Source of the DNA: Mycobacteriales bacterium
GTDB taxonomy: Bacteria > Actinomycetota > Actinomycetes > Mycobacteriales > CADCTP01
Direction of reading: 5' to 3'
Length of the DNA: 47,925 nt
Assembly (NCBI GenBank): GCA_035995165.1
Contig: DASYKU010000089.1
Location: 1-47,925 of the forward strand
Shown here: piece after piece, positions 8,643-19,478 of the stretch
How the letters are laid out: each line of letters begins with the position of its first letter
How positions within the stretch are numbered: the stretch's first letter is position 1
Made by a program: the position numbers and the translations under genes
Notes under the pieces: generated by a model
What the model saw: only the letters and a program-made list of their open reading frames with translations
What the model was told of the DNA's origin: nothing
The model's database searches: none

Positions 8643-9614
8643 ATGCAGGAAGACGTCAGGCGCTGGTTCGAGACGCGGACCTCACGTGCCGCGGACTGGC
8701 AGGCGTCCAGACTCGTGGACGTCAAGGGTGACACCCGCATCAGCGTGGTGCTTCCGGCCCTGAACGAGCAGGAGACGGTCGGCGCGATCGTCTCCACGAT
8801 CCGTACCAGGCTGGTCGAGCGGCACGGGCTGGTCGACGAGCTGGTCGTGATGGACTCCGGCTCCACCGACGGGACGTACGACGCCGCGGTCGAGGCCGGG
8901 GCCAAGGTCGTCCGGCGCGAGGAGGTGCTCGGCGAGTTCGAGCCGCTGCCCGGCAAGGGCGAGGTGTTGTGGAGGTCACTCGCCGCGACGACCGGCGACG
9001 TCCTCGTCTTCGTCGACTCCGACCTGCACGACTTCACCCCGAACTTCGTCACCGGACTGCTCGGCCCGCTGCTGACGAACCCGTCGGTGCAGCTGGTCAA
9101 GGCCACCTACGACCGGCACCTCAGCCACGGCGAGACCGTGATGCCGGCCGGCGGCGGCCGCGTCACCGAGCTCGTCGCCCGGCCCGTGCTGAACATGCAC
9201 TGGCCCGAGCTGGCCGGCTTCGTCCAGCCCCTCTCGGGGGAGTACGCGGCCCGCCGCGAGCTGCTGGAGCAGCTCCCCTTCCCCACCGGGTACGGCGTGG
9301 AGATCGGCCTGCTGGTCGACGCGCTGCGGCTGGTCGGGCTGGACGGGCTGGCCCAGGTCGACCTGTCCCGGCGCAAGCACCGCAACCAGGAGATCGGCAA
9401 GCTCGGCCGGATGTCGAGCGAGATCCTGCAGGTCGCGTTCGAGCGACTGCGCCGGGAGGGCCGGCTGGAGATGCCGCCGGTGGCGACCGAGCTCACCCAG
9501 TTCGAACGCGCGGAGGACGACTACGTGCTGCTGACGCTGGACATGGTGCCCTCGGAACGGCCGCCGCTGCGGACCGTGCCGGAGTACATGACCCGCTATC
9601 GCAAGGCTAGCTAG
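8643..9614 (+). CDS. gpgS: Glucosyl-3-phosphoglycerate synthase (GT81)
   Basis: Transfers glucose from an NDP-glucose to 3-phosphoglycerate, the first step toward glucosylglycerate and, in mycobacteria, methylglucose lipopolysaccharides. 323 residues with the GT-A features ISVVLPALNEQETVG, MDSGSTDGTYD, metal-binding DSD in VFVDSDLHDF, and the family stretches SGEYAARRELLEQLPFPTGYGVEIGLL and DLSRRKHRNQEI. The ATG at 8643 (GGAAGGGG upstream) gives the usual N-terminus; the longer upstream frame runs through the riboswitch region. A HAD phosphatase follows 32 bp later, suiting the second step. Confidence 0.93.
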   Translation: MQEDVRRWFETRTSRAADWQASRLVDVKGDTRISVVLPALNEQETVGAIVSTIRTRLVERHGLVDELVVMDSGSTDGTYDAAVEAGAKVVRREEVLGEFEPLPGKGEVLWRSLAATTGDVLVFVDSDLHDFTPNFVTGLLGPLLTNPSVQLVKATYDRHLSHGETVMPAGGGRVTELVARPVLNMHWPELAGFVQPLSGEYAARRELLEQLPFPTGYGVEIGLLVDALRLVGLDGLAQVDLSRRKHRNQEIGKLGRMSSEILQVAFERLRREGRLEMPPVATELTQFERAEDDYVLLTLDMVPSERPPLRTVPEYMTRYRKAS

Positions 9615-9646
9615 CTTCTTGGTCGTTCCGCCGGTTAGCTGGCTCC

Positions 9647-10474
9647 GTGAAGGTCCTCTACACCGACCTGGACGGCACGATGGTCGGTCCGTACGGCAAC
9701 TTCTTCGCCGCGGACGACCGTTCCCCGACGCTGGCGCCGGCCCGGGCGCTGCTGGAGCTGCACCGGGCCGGCGTCGCGCTCGTGCTGGTGTCCGGGCGCA
9801 CCCGCGCCCAGCTGGTCGAGGCGGCCCGGATCTTCGGCGCGGACGGGTTCGTGGCCGAGCTCGGCGCGCTGGTCGGCTGGGACCGCGGGCGGTCGTCGGA
9901 GGCGCTGCCGGGCGCGATGCCGGCCGAGTACGCGGGACGGCTGCCCATCGAGGTGATGGCCGCCGCCGGGCTGCCGGACGCGCTGTTCGCCCGGTATCCG
10001 GGCCGGCTGCAGTGGCACGCGCCCTGGCACGCCGGGCACGAGGCCGACGCGATGATCCGCGGGCTGGTGGACGTCGCCGAGGCCGAGGCCTGGCTGGCCC
10101 AGCAGGGCCTGGGCTGGCTGCGGCTGCGGGACAACGGGGTGCTGGCCGGGCGGACCTGGCCGGAGCTGGTGCCGCAGGCGCACCCGCCACACATCTACCA
10201 CCTGATGCCGGACGGGCTGTCCAAGGGCGGCGCGGTCGCCTGGGACCTGCAGCGGCGCGGGCTCTCGCCGCAGGACGCGGTCGCGATCGGGGACAGCGCC
10301 AGCGACCTTGGCATGGGCGCGGCCGTCGGCACGATGTGGGTCACCGCGAACGGTGCCGCCGCGCCGCACATGACACCGCCGATCGAGGCAGCACGCGCGA
10401 CCGGCCAGGACGTCCGGGTCACCGCGGAGCCGGTCGGTGTCGGCTGGGCCGAGGCCGTGCTCAGCTCGCTGTGA
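9647..10474 (+). CDS. HAD-IIB phosphatase, probably glucosyl-3-phosphoglycerate phosphatase
   Basis: A 275-residue haloacid-dehalogenase hydrolase. Motif I is DLDGTM (nucleophile Asp, residues 7-12), motif II VSGR, motif III Lys in LSKGGA and motif IV GDSASDLGMG; the cap is of the sucrose-phosphatase/mannosyl-3-phosphoglycerate-phosphatase kind. Placed directly after gpgS, it probably removes the phosphate from glucosyl-3-phosphoglycerate. Mycobacteria use an unrelated phosphoglycerate-mutase-like enzyme for this step, so the pairing is worth testing. GTG start without a clear ribosome site. Confidence 0.82.
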   Translation: MKVLYTDLDGTMVGPYGNFFAADDRSPTLAPARALLELHRAGVALVLVSGRTRAQLVEAARIFGADGFVAELGALVGWDRGRSSEALPGAMPAEYAGRLPIEVMAAAGLPDALFARYPGRLQWHAPWHAGHEADAMIRGLVDVAEAEAWLAQQGLGWLRLRDNGVLAGRTWPELVPQAHPPHIYHLMPDGLSKGGAVAWDLQRRGLSPQDAVAIGDSASDLGMGAAVGTMWVTANGAAAPHMTPPIEAARATGQDVRVTAEPVGVGWAEAVLSSL

Positions 10475-10492
10475 CCCGGCGCCCGATCCCGG

Positions 10493-10597
10493 TCAGCTGC
10501 GGTTCCAGTTGTTGTGGGATTCGCGGGAGTCGACGCCCCAGAGCAGGGAGGCGACGGCGAGGGACAGGAAGACGAGAAGCAGGACGACGGGTTCCAT
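10493..10597 (-). CDS. Small single-pass membrane protein (34 aa)
   Basis: The frame reads MEPVVLLLVFLSLAVASLLW followed by GVDSRESHNNWNRS and a stop: one hydrophobic helix (residues 3-20) and a short polar tail with DSRESHNNW. AGAGGA (10609-10614) lies upstream. An in-frame ATG three codons earlier (10606) is only two bases from that site, so 10597 is preferred. It sits between a phosphatase gene and an AraC gene, both on the other strand. The Asp-Ser-Arg tail recalls tiny actinobacterial membrane proteins, but function is unknown. Confidence 0.65.
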   Translation of the reverse strand: MEPVVLLLVFLSLAVASLLWGVDSRESHNNWNRS

Positions 10598-10656
10598 GTC
10601 GACCATAATCCTCTGGTCTGGACCACCGTACGAGTGGCAGAAGCACTGATCTTCGT

Positions 10657-10662
10657 TAAGAT
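10657..10662 (+). promoter_or_regulatory. -10 element TAAGAT for a leaderless araC transcript
   Basis: TAAGAT ends six bases before the ATG of the AraC-family gene, the spacing at which transcription would start at or next to the A of the start codon. No ribosome site is present. Inference from actinobacterial leaderless promoters. Confidence 0.5.
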
Positions 10663-10668
10663 CCTGCC

Positions 10669-11637
10669 ATGCTCCGTACGCCGCCCGGCCGGTCCGTCGC
10701 TGTCCTCGGTACGGCCGGCCTGTCCGCCTTCGAACTGGGCGTCGCCTGCGAGGTCTTCGGCACCGACCGGTCCGACCGCGGCATCCCGAACTGGGACTTC
10801 GCGGTCTGCCTGGACCAGCCCGGACCGGTCCGGACCCGGTCCGGCTTCACCGTCGACAGCCCGTACGGGCTGGAGCGGCTGGCCGGCGCCGACCTCGTGA
10901 TCGTGTCGAGCTGGCCGCGCCTGGACGTGGCTCCGCCGCCGGCGGTGATCGACGCGCTGCATGCGGCCCTGGACCGCGGCGCCTGGGCCCTCGGCTTCTG
11001 CTCGGGCACGTTCGCGCTGGCGTACGCGGGGCTGCTGGAGGGACGGCGGGCGACCACGCACTGGTTCTACGCGGACCGCTTCCGGGCCCTGTTCCCGGCC
11101 GTCGAGCTGGACGCGGACGTGCTCTACGTGGCCGAGACGGCGGTCATGACCAGCGCCGGCACGTCCGCCGCGGTCGACCTCTCGCTGCAGGTGCTGCGCG
11201 AGATCGACGGCCCCGAGGTGGCCAACGCGGTGGCCCGGCGGATGGTGGTGCCGCCGCACCGGGACGGCGGGCAGGCCCAGTTCGTCGAGCACCCGCTGCC
11301 GCCCGACGGCGACCACGACCTGGCCGACCTGCTGGCCTGGATGGCCGACCACCTCGCCGACGACCTGACGGTGTCCGGGCTGGCCCGGCGGGAGCACCTG
11401 TCCGAGCGGACCTTCGCCCGCCGGTTCCGGGCCGAGACCGGGACCACCCCGCACCACTGGCTGACGTGGCAGCGGGTGCTGCTCGCGCAGCGGCTGCTGG
11501 AGACCACCGACCTGGACGTGGACCAGATCGCCCGCCGGGTCGGCTTCGGCGGCGCGGCCACCCTCCGGCACCACTTCTCCGGCCGGGTCGGTACGTCCCC
11601 GCAACGGTACCGCCGCACGTTCCGCCGGGCGGCGTGA
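10669..11637 (+). CDS. GlxA-type AraC-family regulator (DJ-1/PfpI domain plus HTH)
   Basis: A 322-residue cytoplasmic regulator. Residues about 8-170 form a DJ-1/PfpI-like domain with the nucleophile-elbow sequence GFCSGTFALAYAGLLEGRRATTHW; the last 100 residues are an AraC double helix-turn-helix (LSERTFARRFRAETGTTPHHW and DQIARRVGFGGAATLRHHF). Such proteins often regulate amine or amino-acid catabolism, the DJ-1 part acting as ligand sensor rather than enzyme. No obvious target operon is next to it. Probably leaderless. Confidence 0.92.
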   Translation: MLRTPPGRSVAVLGTAGLSAFELGVACEVFGTDRSDRGIPNWDFAVCLDQPGPVRTRSGFTVDSPYGLERLAGADLVIVSSWPRLDVAPPPAVIDALHAALDRGAWALGFCSGTFALAYAGLLEGRRATTHWFYADRFRALFPAVELDADVLYVAETAVMTSAGTSAAVDLSLQVLREIDGPEVANAVARRMVVPPHRDGGQAQFVEHPLPPDGDHDLADLLAWMADHLADDLTVSGLARREHLSERTFARRFRAETGTTPHHWLTWQRVLLAQRLLETTDLDVDQIARRVGFGGAATLRHHFSGRVGTSPQRYRRTFRRAA

Positions 11638-11668
11638 TCGACCGGCGGTTCAGGGGTAGGCAACCGGC

Positions 11669-12796
11669 ATGACCCGTCTCGACACCTGGTCCGACCTGCT
11701 CGCCACACCCGGTCCGTACGCGACGGCGTACCTGGACGCGTCCCGGGCCAAGGAGCTCGGCCCGCAGGAAGTAGCCGGCCGCTGGCGGGCGCTGCGGTCC
11801 GAGCTGGCGACGCAGGGCGCCGACGCGGCCACGCTCGACGCGATGGAGGCCGCGGTCGGCGGGCACGCCGACGTCTCCGGCGCGCACGGGCAGCTGCTGG
11901 TCGCCTCCGGCGGCACGCTGCGGATGGACGGCGTGCTGCCCGGGCCGCCGCGCCGGGAGACCGCCCGCTTCGGCCCGCTGCCGCATCTCATGCCGCTGGT
12001 CGCGCAGCTCGGCCCGACCGTCCCGCACGTGTTCGTGCTGGTCGATCGGGTCGGCGCGGACGTGACCGTGCACGGGCCGGGCGGCAAGCGGACCGCCACC
12101 GTCGAGGGCGACGACTCCGAGGTGCACAAGACCGCGGTCGGCGGCTGGGCCCAGAACCGCTACCAGCACCGGGCCGAGAACCTCTGGGAGGCCAACGCGC
12201 GGCAGGTCGCCGAGACCGTCGAGTCCGCTGTCCGGCGGGTGGCCGCGGAGGTGGTCGTCGTCGCCGGTGACGTCCGCGCTCGCGGCGCGCTGCTGGACGC
12301 GCTCGGCGAGCACGCCCGCTCGCTGGTCGTGCAGCTCGAGCACGGCGGCCGGGCCGACGGCGGCGACGAACCCAAGCTCACCGCGGCGGTCGAGGAGGCG
12401 GTGGCCCGGGTCGCCGCCGACCGGGACAAGGCCGTCACCGACCGGTACGCGGAGGCCGCCGGCCGGGCCGGCTCCGGCGTCGGCGACGTGCTCGCCACCT
12501 CCGGGCTGGCCGGCACGGTCGCCGCGCTGCGTCAGGCCCAGGTGGAGACGCTGCTCGTCGTCGACGACCCGGGCACGGACGCGACGGCCTGGATCGGGCC
12601 GGAGCCGACCCACCTGGCGCTGACCGAGGAAGAGCTGACCGAGCTCGGCGTCCGGGAGCCGGTGCGGGAGCGGCTGGACGCCGCGCTGGTCCGCGCGGTC
12701 GCCGGGACCGACGCCTCTATCGTCACGCTCGCGCCGGGGCAGCTCGACCTGACCGACGGCCTCGGCGCGACGCTGCGCTATCCGGTGGTGCAGTAG
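11669..12796 (+). CDS. Balon/Rv2629-family (baeRF, eRF1-like) protein, probable ribosome hibernation factor
   Basis: A 375-residue soluble protein of the bacterial eRF1-like family typified by mycobacterial Rv2629/Msmeg1130 (Balon). Visible family stretches include YATAYLDASR near the N-terminus, DRVGADVTVHGPGGKRTATVEG and the KTAVGGWAQNRYQHRAENLWEANARQ segment around residues 150-180, then an AEVVVVAGDVRARGALLDAL central domain and a C-terminal domain with ETLLVVDDPGTDATAWIGPEP. Balon binds the ribosomal A site of idle ribosomes, so a role in dormancy is likely. The ATG follows the AraC stop by 31 bp, possibly one transcript. Confidence 0.78.
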   Translation: MTRLDTWSDLLATPGPYATAYLDASRAKELGPQEVAGRWRALRSELATQGADAATLDAMEAAVGGHADVSGAHGQLLVASGGTLRMDGVLPGPPRRETARFGPLPHLMPLVAQLGPTVPHVFVLVDRVGADVTVHGPGGKRTATVEGDDSEVHKTAVGGWAQNRYQHRAENLWEANARQVAETVESAVRRVAAEVVVVAGDVRARGALLDALGEHARSLVVQLEHGGRADGGDEPKLTAAVEEAVARVAADRDKAVTDRYAEAAGRAGSGVGDVLATSGLAGTVAALRQAQVETLLVVDDPGTDATAWIGPEPTHLALTEEELTELGVREPVRERLDAALVRAVAGTDASIVTLAPGQLDLTDGLGATLRYPVVQ

Positions 12797-12807
12797 CTTC
12801 TTCCGTC

Positions 12808-13821
12808 GTGACGCTCCTGGAGACGGCACGGCGGATCGCGGACGACGTGCTGTTCCCGGCGGCGGCGGCGGTCGACCGGGCCGACCAGGTCCCGGTGCTG
12901 CAGCTGGAGCTGCTCGCCTCCGCCGGGCTGTACGGGGCGGCCGCGCCGGCGTCGGTCGGCGGCGCCGACCTCGACCTGCCGGCGTTCGGGCAGGTGGTGG
13001 AGGCGCTGGCGAGCGGCAGCCTGGCCACCACGTTCGTCTGGACCCAGCACCACGGGCTGGTCCGGGCGCTGGCCGAGCCGGACGCCCCGGCGGTGCTGCG
13101 GGCGGACTGGCTGCCCGCCCTGGCGGCCGGCTCGGCCCGGGCCGGGGCCGCGTACGGCGGGCTGCTGCCGGGGCCGCCGCGGTTGCGGGCGACCCCGAAC
13201 CCGGCCGGCGGCTGGCTGCTGTCCGGCGAGTCACCCTGGGTCACCGGCTGGGGGCTGGTCGACGTGCTGCACGTGGCCGCCCGCGGACCCGAGGACACCG
13301 TGGTCTGGCTGATCGTGGACGCGGTCGAACGACCGGGCCTGACCGCGCAACGGCAGCGGACGGTCGCCGCCGACGCCGCCTCGACCGTACGGCTGGAGTT
13401 CGCCGGGCTGCCGGTGCCGGCGTCGCGGGAACGGGCCGTCGTCCCCTACGGGGCTGCCGGGTTCACCGGGCCGCCGCTGCGCAGCAACGGCTCGCTCCCG
13501 CTCGGGGTCGCCGGCCGGTGCGTCTCGTTCCTCACCGGCAGCGCCGCCGACGAGCTCGGGGCCGAGATCGCCGCCTGCCGGCGGGCCCTGGACGACGCGA
13601 TCACCTCGCCCGACGAGGACGCGATGCCCTCCGCCCGGGCGGCCGCGTCCGAGCTGGCGGTCCGGGCCGCGGCCGCGCTGGCGGTGTCCACGGGCAGCGC
13701 GGCCGCGCTGGCCGGCAGCCACGCCGAGCGGCTGAGCCGGGAGGCGTTGTTCCTGCTCGTCTTCGGCTCCCGCCCGCGGATCAAGGCGTCCCTGCTGGAC
13801 CGCCTCTCCGGCCTGGGCTGA
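12808..13821 (+). CDS. Acyl-CoA dehydrogenase-like protein
   Basis: A 337-residue flavoprotein-fold protein. The N-terminal helical region (LLASAGLYGAAAPASVGGADLDLPAFGQVVEALASG) and the middle beta-domain start (WLLSGESPWVTGWGLVDVLHVAA) are those of the acyl-CoA dehydrogenase superfamily; a helical C-terminal part follows. It is shorter than the usual 380 or so residues, and I do not see the standard catalytic Glu region, so it may act on a non-CoA substrate. GTG start 11 bp after the Balon-like gene, without a clear ribosome site. Confidence 0.78.
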   Translation: MTLLETARRIADDVLFPAAAAVDRADQVPVLQLELLASAGLYGAAAPASVGGADLDLPAFGQVVEALASGSLATTFVWTQHHGLVRALAEPDAPAVLRADWLPALAAGSARAGAAYGGLLPGPPRLRATPNPAGGWLLSGESPWVTGWGLVDVLHVAARGPEDTVVWLIVDAVERPGLTAQRQRTVAADAASTVRLEFAGLPVPASRERAVVPYGAAGFTGPPLRSNGSLPLGVAGRCVSFLTGSAADELGAEIAACRRALDDAITSPDEDAMPSARAAASELAVRAAAALAVSTGSAAALAGSHAERLSREALFLLVFGSRPRIKASLLDRLSGLG

Positions 13822-13856
13822 CCTTTTCGCCTTGCCCTGCGACGTACGGTTCCGGC

Positions 13857-16355
13857 ATGGACGCGCTCCCGGATCGGCCGTCGCTGGACGGCCTGGAAGA
13901 GAAGTGGGCCGCGCGCTGGGACGCCGCCGGCACGTACCGCTTCGACCGCTCCCGCTCCCGCTCCGAGGTCTTCTCGGTCGACTCGCCGCCGCTGACCGTC
14001 AGCGGCTCGCTGCACATCGGGCACGTCCTGTCCTACACCCACACCGACCTCGTCGCCCGCTACCAGCGGATGCGCGGCCGGGCCGTGTTCTACCCGGTGG
14101 CCTGGGACGACAACGGGCTGCCGACCGAGCGCCGGGTGCAGACCGTGTTCGGGGTGCGCTGCGAGCCGACCCTGCCGTACGACCCGGACTTCCGGCCACC
14201 GTCCACTCCGGACTCCCGCCGCCCGGTGCCGGTGAGCCGGCAGGGTTTCGTGGAGCTCTGCGAGCAGCTGGCGGCCGAGGACGAGACCGTGTTCGCCGCG
14301 GCCTGGCGCCGGCTGGGGCTCTCGGTGGACTGGTCGCTGGCGTACTCGTCCATCGACGCGCGGTCCCGCCGGACGGCGCAGCAGGCGTTCCTGGACGACC
14401 TCGGCCGCGGCGACGCGTACCGGGCGGACGGGCCGACGCTGTGGGACGCCGACTTCGGCACCGCGGTGGCCCAGGCCGAGCTGGAGGACCGCGAGGTCGA
14501 CGGGGCCTGGCACTCGCTCGCGTTCGGACAGTACACAGTGGACACCACCAGGCCCGAGCTGCTGCCGGCCTGTGTGGCCGTCGTCGTGCACCCCACCGAC
14601 CCCCGGTACGCCGCGCTGGTCGGGACCACCCTCCGGACGCCGGTGTTCGGCGTGGAGGTGCCGGTGCTCGCGCACCGGCTGGCGGAGCCGGACAAGGGCA
14701 CCGGGCTGGTGATGGTCTGCACGTTCGGCGACCTCACCGACGTGACCTGGTGGCGGGAGCTCGGGCTCCCGACCCGCCCGGTGCTCGGCCGGGACGGTCG
14801 CTTCCTGGCCGCGCCGCCGGACGGTGTCGGCCCGCCGTACGAGGAGCTGGCCGGGCTGACCGTGTTCTCGGCCCGCAAGCGGACGGTGGAGCTGCTGCGC
14901 TCGGCCGGCGCGTTGCGCGGGGAGCCGCGGCCGGTGCGGCACACGGTCTCCTTCTACGAGAACGGCCGCCGCCCCCTGGAGATCGTCGCGAGTGGACAGT
15001 GGTACCTGCGCAACGGCTCCCGGGACCCGGAGCTGCGGGCGGCGCTGCTGGCCCGCGGCCGCGAGCTGCACTGGCACCCGGACTTCATGCGGACCCGCTA
15101 CGAGGACTGGGTCCGCGGCCTGGCCGGCGACTGGCTGGTCAGTCGGCAGCGGTTCTTCGGCGTGCCGATCCCGCTCTGGTACGGGATCTCCGCCGACGGG
15201 TCGGCGGACCACGGGACGATCCTGCTGCCGGCCTCGCTGCCGGTCGACCCGGCCGTCCACGCGCCGCCCGGGTACACCGCGTCGCAGCGGGATCAGCCGG
15301 GCGGGTTCACCGGCGAGCGGGACGTGCTCGACACCTGGGCGACCTCGTCGCTGACCCCCTGGATCGCCGGCGACCGGTACGGCGACCCGGACCTGTTCGA
15401 GCGCGTCTTCCCGTACGACCTGCACCCGCAGGCGCACGAGATCATCCGGACCTGGCTGTTCACCGAGGTGCTGCGCTCGCACCTCGCGCTGGACCGGCTG
15501 CCCTGGTCGGACGCCGCGATCTCGGGCTGGGTGCTGGACCCGGACCGCAAGAAGATGTCGAAGTCGCGCGGCAACGTGACGACGCCGGCCGAGCCGCTGG
15601 AGCGATTCGGGGCGGACGCGGTGCGGTACTGGGCGGCGTCGGCCCGGCTCGGGGTGGACACCGCGTACGACCCCGGGCAGCTGCGGGTCGGGCGGCGGCT
15701 GGCGGTGAAGCTGCTCAACGTGGCCCGGTTCGTGCTCGGGCTCCCGTACTCCGGCGGCGCGCCCACCGCGGCCGTCGACCGGGCCGCGCTGGCCCGGCTG
15801 GCCGACACGGTCGCCACCGCCACCGAGGCCTTCGACTCCTACGACCACGCCGGGGCGCTGGCCGCGGCCGAGGCGTACGCGTGGTGGTTCTGCGACGACC
15901 ACGTGGAGCTGGTGAAGTCCCGCGCGTACGGGGCGACCGACCCGGCCGGTGCCGCCTCCGCGGTGGCCGGGCTGCGGGCCGCGCTGGACGTGCTGCTGCG
16001 GCTGCTCGCGCCGACGCTGCCGTTCAGCACCGACGAGGTCTGGTCCTGGTGGCACGACGGCTCGATCCACGCCGCGGCCTGGCCGGCGGCGTCCTCGCTG
16101 CGGGCCGCTGCCGGGACGGTCGACCCGCGACTGCCGGAGCTGGCTTCCTGGGTGCTGGGCGAGGTCCGCCGGGCCAAGAGCGGTGCGCACGTCTCGGTGC
16201 GCGCGGCGGTCTCGACGCTGGCGGTGTCGGCCGACGAGGGTCAGGTGGTGATCCTGCGGGCCGCGGCCGTCGACCTCGCGCTGGCCGCGGGCGCGACCCA
16301 CCTGGAGCTGGAGCCGACCGCCGAGCCGCCGGCGGTGGAGGTCATCCTGGCCTGA
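13857..16355 (+). CDS. valS: Valyl-tRNA synthetase
   Basis: Charges tRNA-Val. An 832-residue class Ia synthetase with HIGH at residues 53-56 (SGSLHIGHVLSY), the CP1 editing domain in the middle, and KMSKS at 566-570 (DRKKMSKSRGN), then an anticodon-binding domain (AEAYAWWFCDDHVELVKSRAYG) and a short C-terminus without a long coiled coil. The DDNGLPTERRVQ stretch after the first motif is typical of the actinobacterial ValS type. The ATG at 13857 was chosen because homology begins there; the open frame upstream lies inside the preceding gene. Confidence 0.95.
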   Translation: MDALPDRPSLDGLEEKWAARWDAAGTYRFDRSRSRSEVFSVDSPPLTVSGSLHIGHVLSYTHTDLVARYQRMRGRAVFYPVAWDDNGLPTERRVQTVFGVRCEPTLPYDPDFRPPSTPDSRRPVPVSRQGFVELCEQLAAEDETVFAAAWRRLGLSVDWSLAYSSIDARSRRTAQQAFLDDLGRGDAYRADGPTLWDADFGTAVAQAELEDREVDGAWHSLAFGQYTVDTTRPELLPACVAVVVHPTDPRYAALVGTTLRTPVFGVEVPVLAHRLAEPDKGTGLVMVCTFGDLTDVTWWRELGLPTRPVLGRDGRFLAAPPDGVGPPYEELAGLTVFSARKRTVELLRSAGALRGEPRPVRHTVSFYENGRRPLEIVASGQWYLRNGSRDPELRAALLARGRELHWHPDFMRTRYEDWVRGLAGDWLVSRQRFFGVPIPLWYGISADGSADHGTILLPASLPVDPAVHAPPGYTASQRDQPGGFTGERDVLDTWATSSLTPWIAGDRYGDPDLFERVFPYDLHPQAHEIIRTWLFTEVLRSHLALDRLPWSDAAISGWVLDPDRKKMSKSRGNVTTPAEPLERFGADAVRYWAASARLGVDTAYDPGQLRVGRRLAVKLLNVARFVLGLPYSGGAPTAAVDRAALARLADTVATATEAFDSYDHAGALAAAEAYAWWFCDDHVELVKSRAYGATDPAGAASAVAGLRAALDVLLRLLAPTLPFSTDEVWSWWHDGSIHAAAWPAASSLRAAAGTVDPRLPELASWVLGEVRRAKSGAHVSVRAAVSTLAVSADEGQVVILRAAAVDLALAAGATHLELEPTAEPPAVEVILA

Positions 16356-16382
16356 GGCCGTCCAGGACGCCCTCGGCGAGAG

Positions 16383-16405
16383 CCCGGCGCGTGCTGCTCG
16401 CCGGG
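16383..16405. terminator. Hairpin downstream of valS
   Basis: CCCGGCG and CGCCGGG arms with a nine-base loop, 27 bp after the valS stop. GC-rich, no T-tract; a plausible valS terminator. Confidence 0.4.
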
Positions 16406-16497
16406 CCAGCGGCGTGGGCCTTCACCGAACGGGATGCCGTCGAGCACCCAGCCCGGGTCGTCGGGAACGCTCATCCGGACGACGCGAGGCCCGGAAC

Positions 16498-16517
16498 CCT
16501 TCGACGAGGGTCGAAGG
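16498..16517 (-). terminator. Hairpin ending the CGNR gene
   Basis: CCTTCGAC and GTCGAAGG, perfect eight-base arms around GAGG, directly after the stop of the minus-strand CGNR gene. Confidence 0.55.
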
Positions 16518-16518
16518 C

Positions 16519-17079
16519 TCAGCCGGAGACGCTGGCGGTCGCCGAGGTGTTCTTGGCCCGGGCGCGGAAGGCAGCGACGTTCGTCCGGTTGGCGCAGCTC
16601 TCCGAGCAGAACCGGCGCTGAGCGTTGCGGGAGACGTCGACGTACACGCATTCGCAGTCGGAGGCCCGGCAGACGCCCAGCCGGGCCATGCCGTAGTCGC
16701 AGAGCACGATCGCCAGGCCCATCGCCGTGCTGGCCTGCACCCGGTGCAGCGGGTCGGCCTCGGCCGGCGCGTAGTGCAGGTGCAGCCGGCCACCGTGTCC
16801 GGTCAGGTACGGATGGGTGACGACCACGTCGAGGAGCTGGTTGAGCAGGTGCGCCGCGTCGTCGGCGTCGTCGGCCGCGAACACGTTGTGGAGGTGGCCG
16901 GCCCAGCCCCGCAGCCCCGCCTTCTCGCGGACGGACAGCGTGCGGTTCATCACGCCGAACTCGCGCAGTGAGGTCTCGAGCAGGTCGCCGTCGTCGACGT
17001 CGGGCTCGGCTCCGTACACAGCGTTGACGATGGCCACGGCCAGCCCGACGCCGTCACTGCGGTACCCACTGCTGTCCAT
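16519..17079 (-). CDS. CGNR zinc-finger (ABATE domain) regulator
   Basis: A 186-residue protein with the N-terminal ABATE-type domain (VGLAVAIVNAVYG onward) and a C-terminal CGNR zinc finger, here CRASDCECVYVDVSRNAQRRFCSESCANRTNVAAFRAR with CANR in place of CGNR. Such proteins are thought to be stress or growth-related transcription factors. The ATG at 17077-17079 has AGGAG eight bases upstream; the frame extends 19 codons further with no better start. It is divergent from the AAA ATPase gene. Confidence 0.87.
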   Translation of the reverse strand: MDSSGYRSDGVGLAVAIVNAVYGAEPDVDDGDLLETSLREFGVMNRTLSVREKAGLRGWAGHLHNVFAADDADDAAHLLNQLLDVVVTHPYLTGHGGRLHLHYAPAEADPLHRVQASTAMGLAIVLCDYGMARLGVCRASDCECVYVDVSRNAQRRFCSESCANRTNVAAFRARAKNTSATASVSG

Positions 17080-17236
17080 GTGCTCCTGCTCCCTGCACAG
17101 CCAACTCCGCGGCGGCTCCGTTGCCGAACCGCGCATCCCGACGGTAACGCGAACGCTGTGACTCGCGTACCAGTTCCTCTCCTGGCTGACGTCACTCGTG
17201 CCCGTTCGGTTGCCATGCCGTGATCTGTTTCCAGCC

Positions 17237-19465
<2,229 letters not shown>

Positions 19466-19478
19466 GCGGGTCTAGCAC

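Noticed and set aside
13446-16301. Minus-strand 951-codon frame opposite valS
   Set aside because: Antisense shadow; valS has all synthetase motifs in the plus strand.
16241-16474. Minus-strand frame starting MSVPDDPGWVLDGIPFGEGP
   Set aside because: The first residues look protein-like, but the frame runs into valS antisense and has no family match; at best a short remnant.
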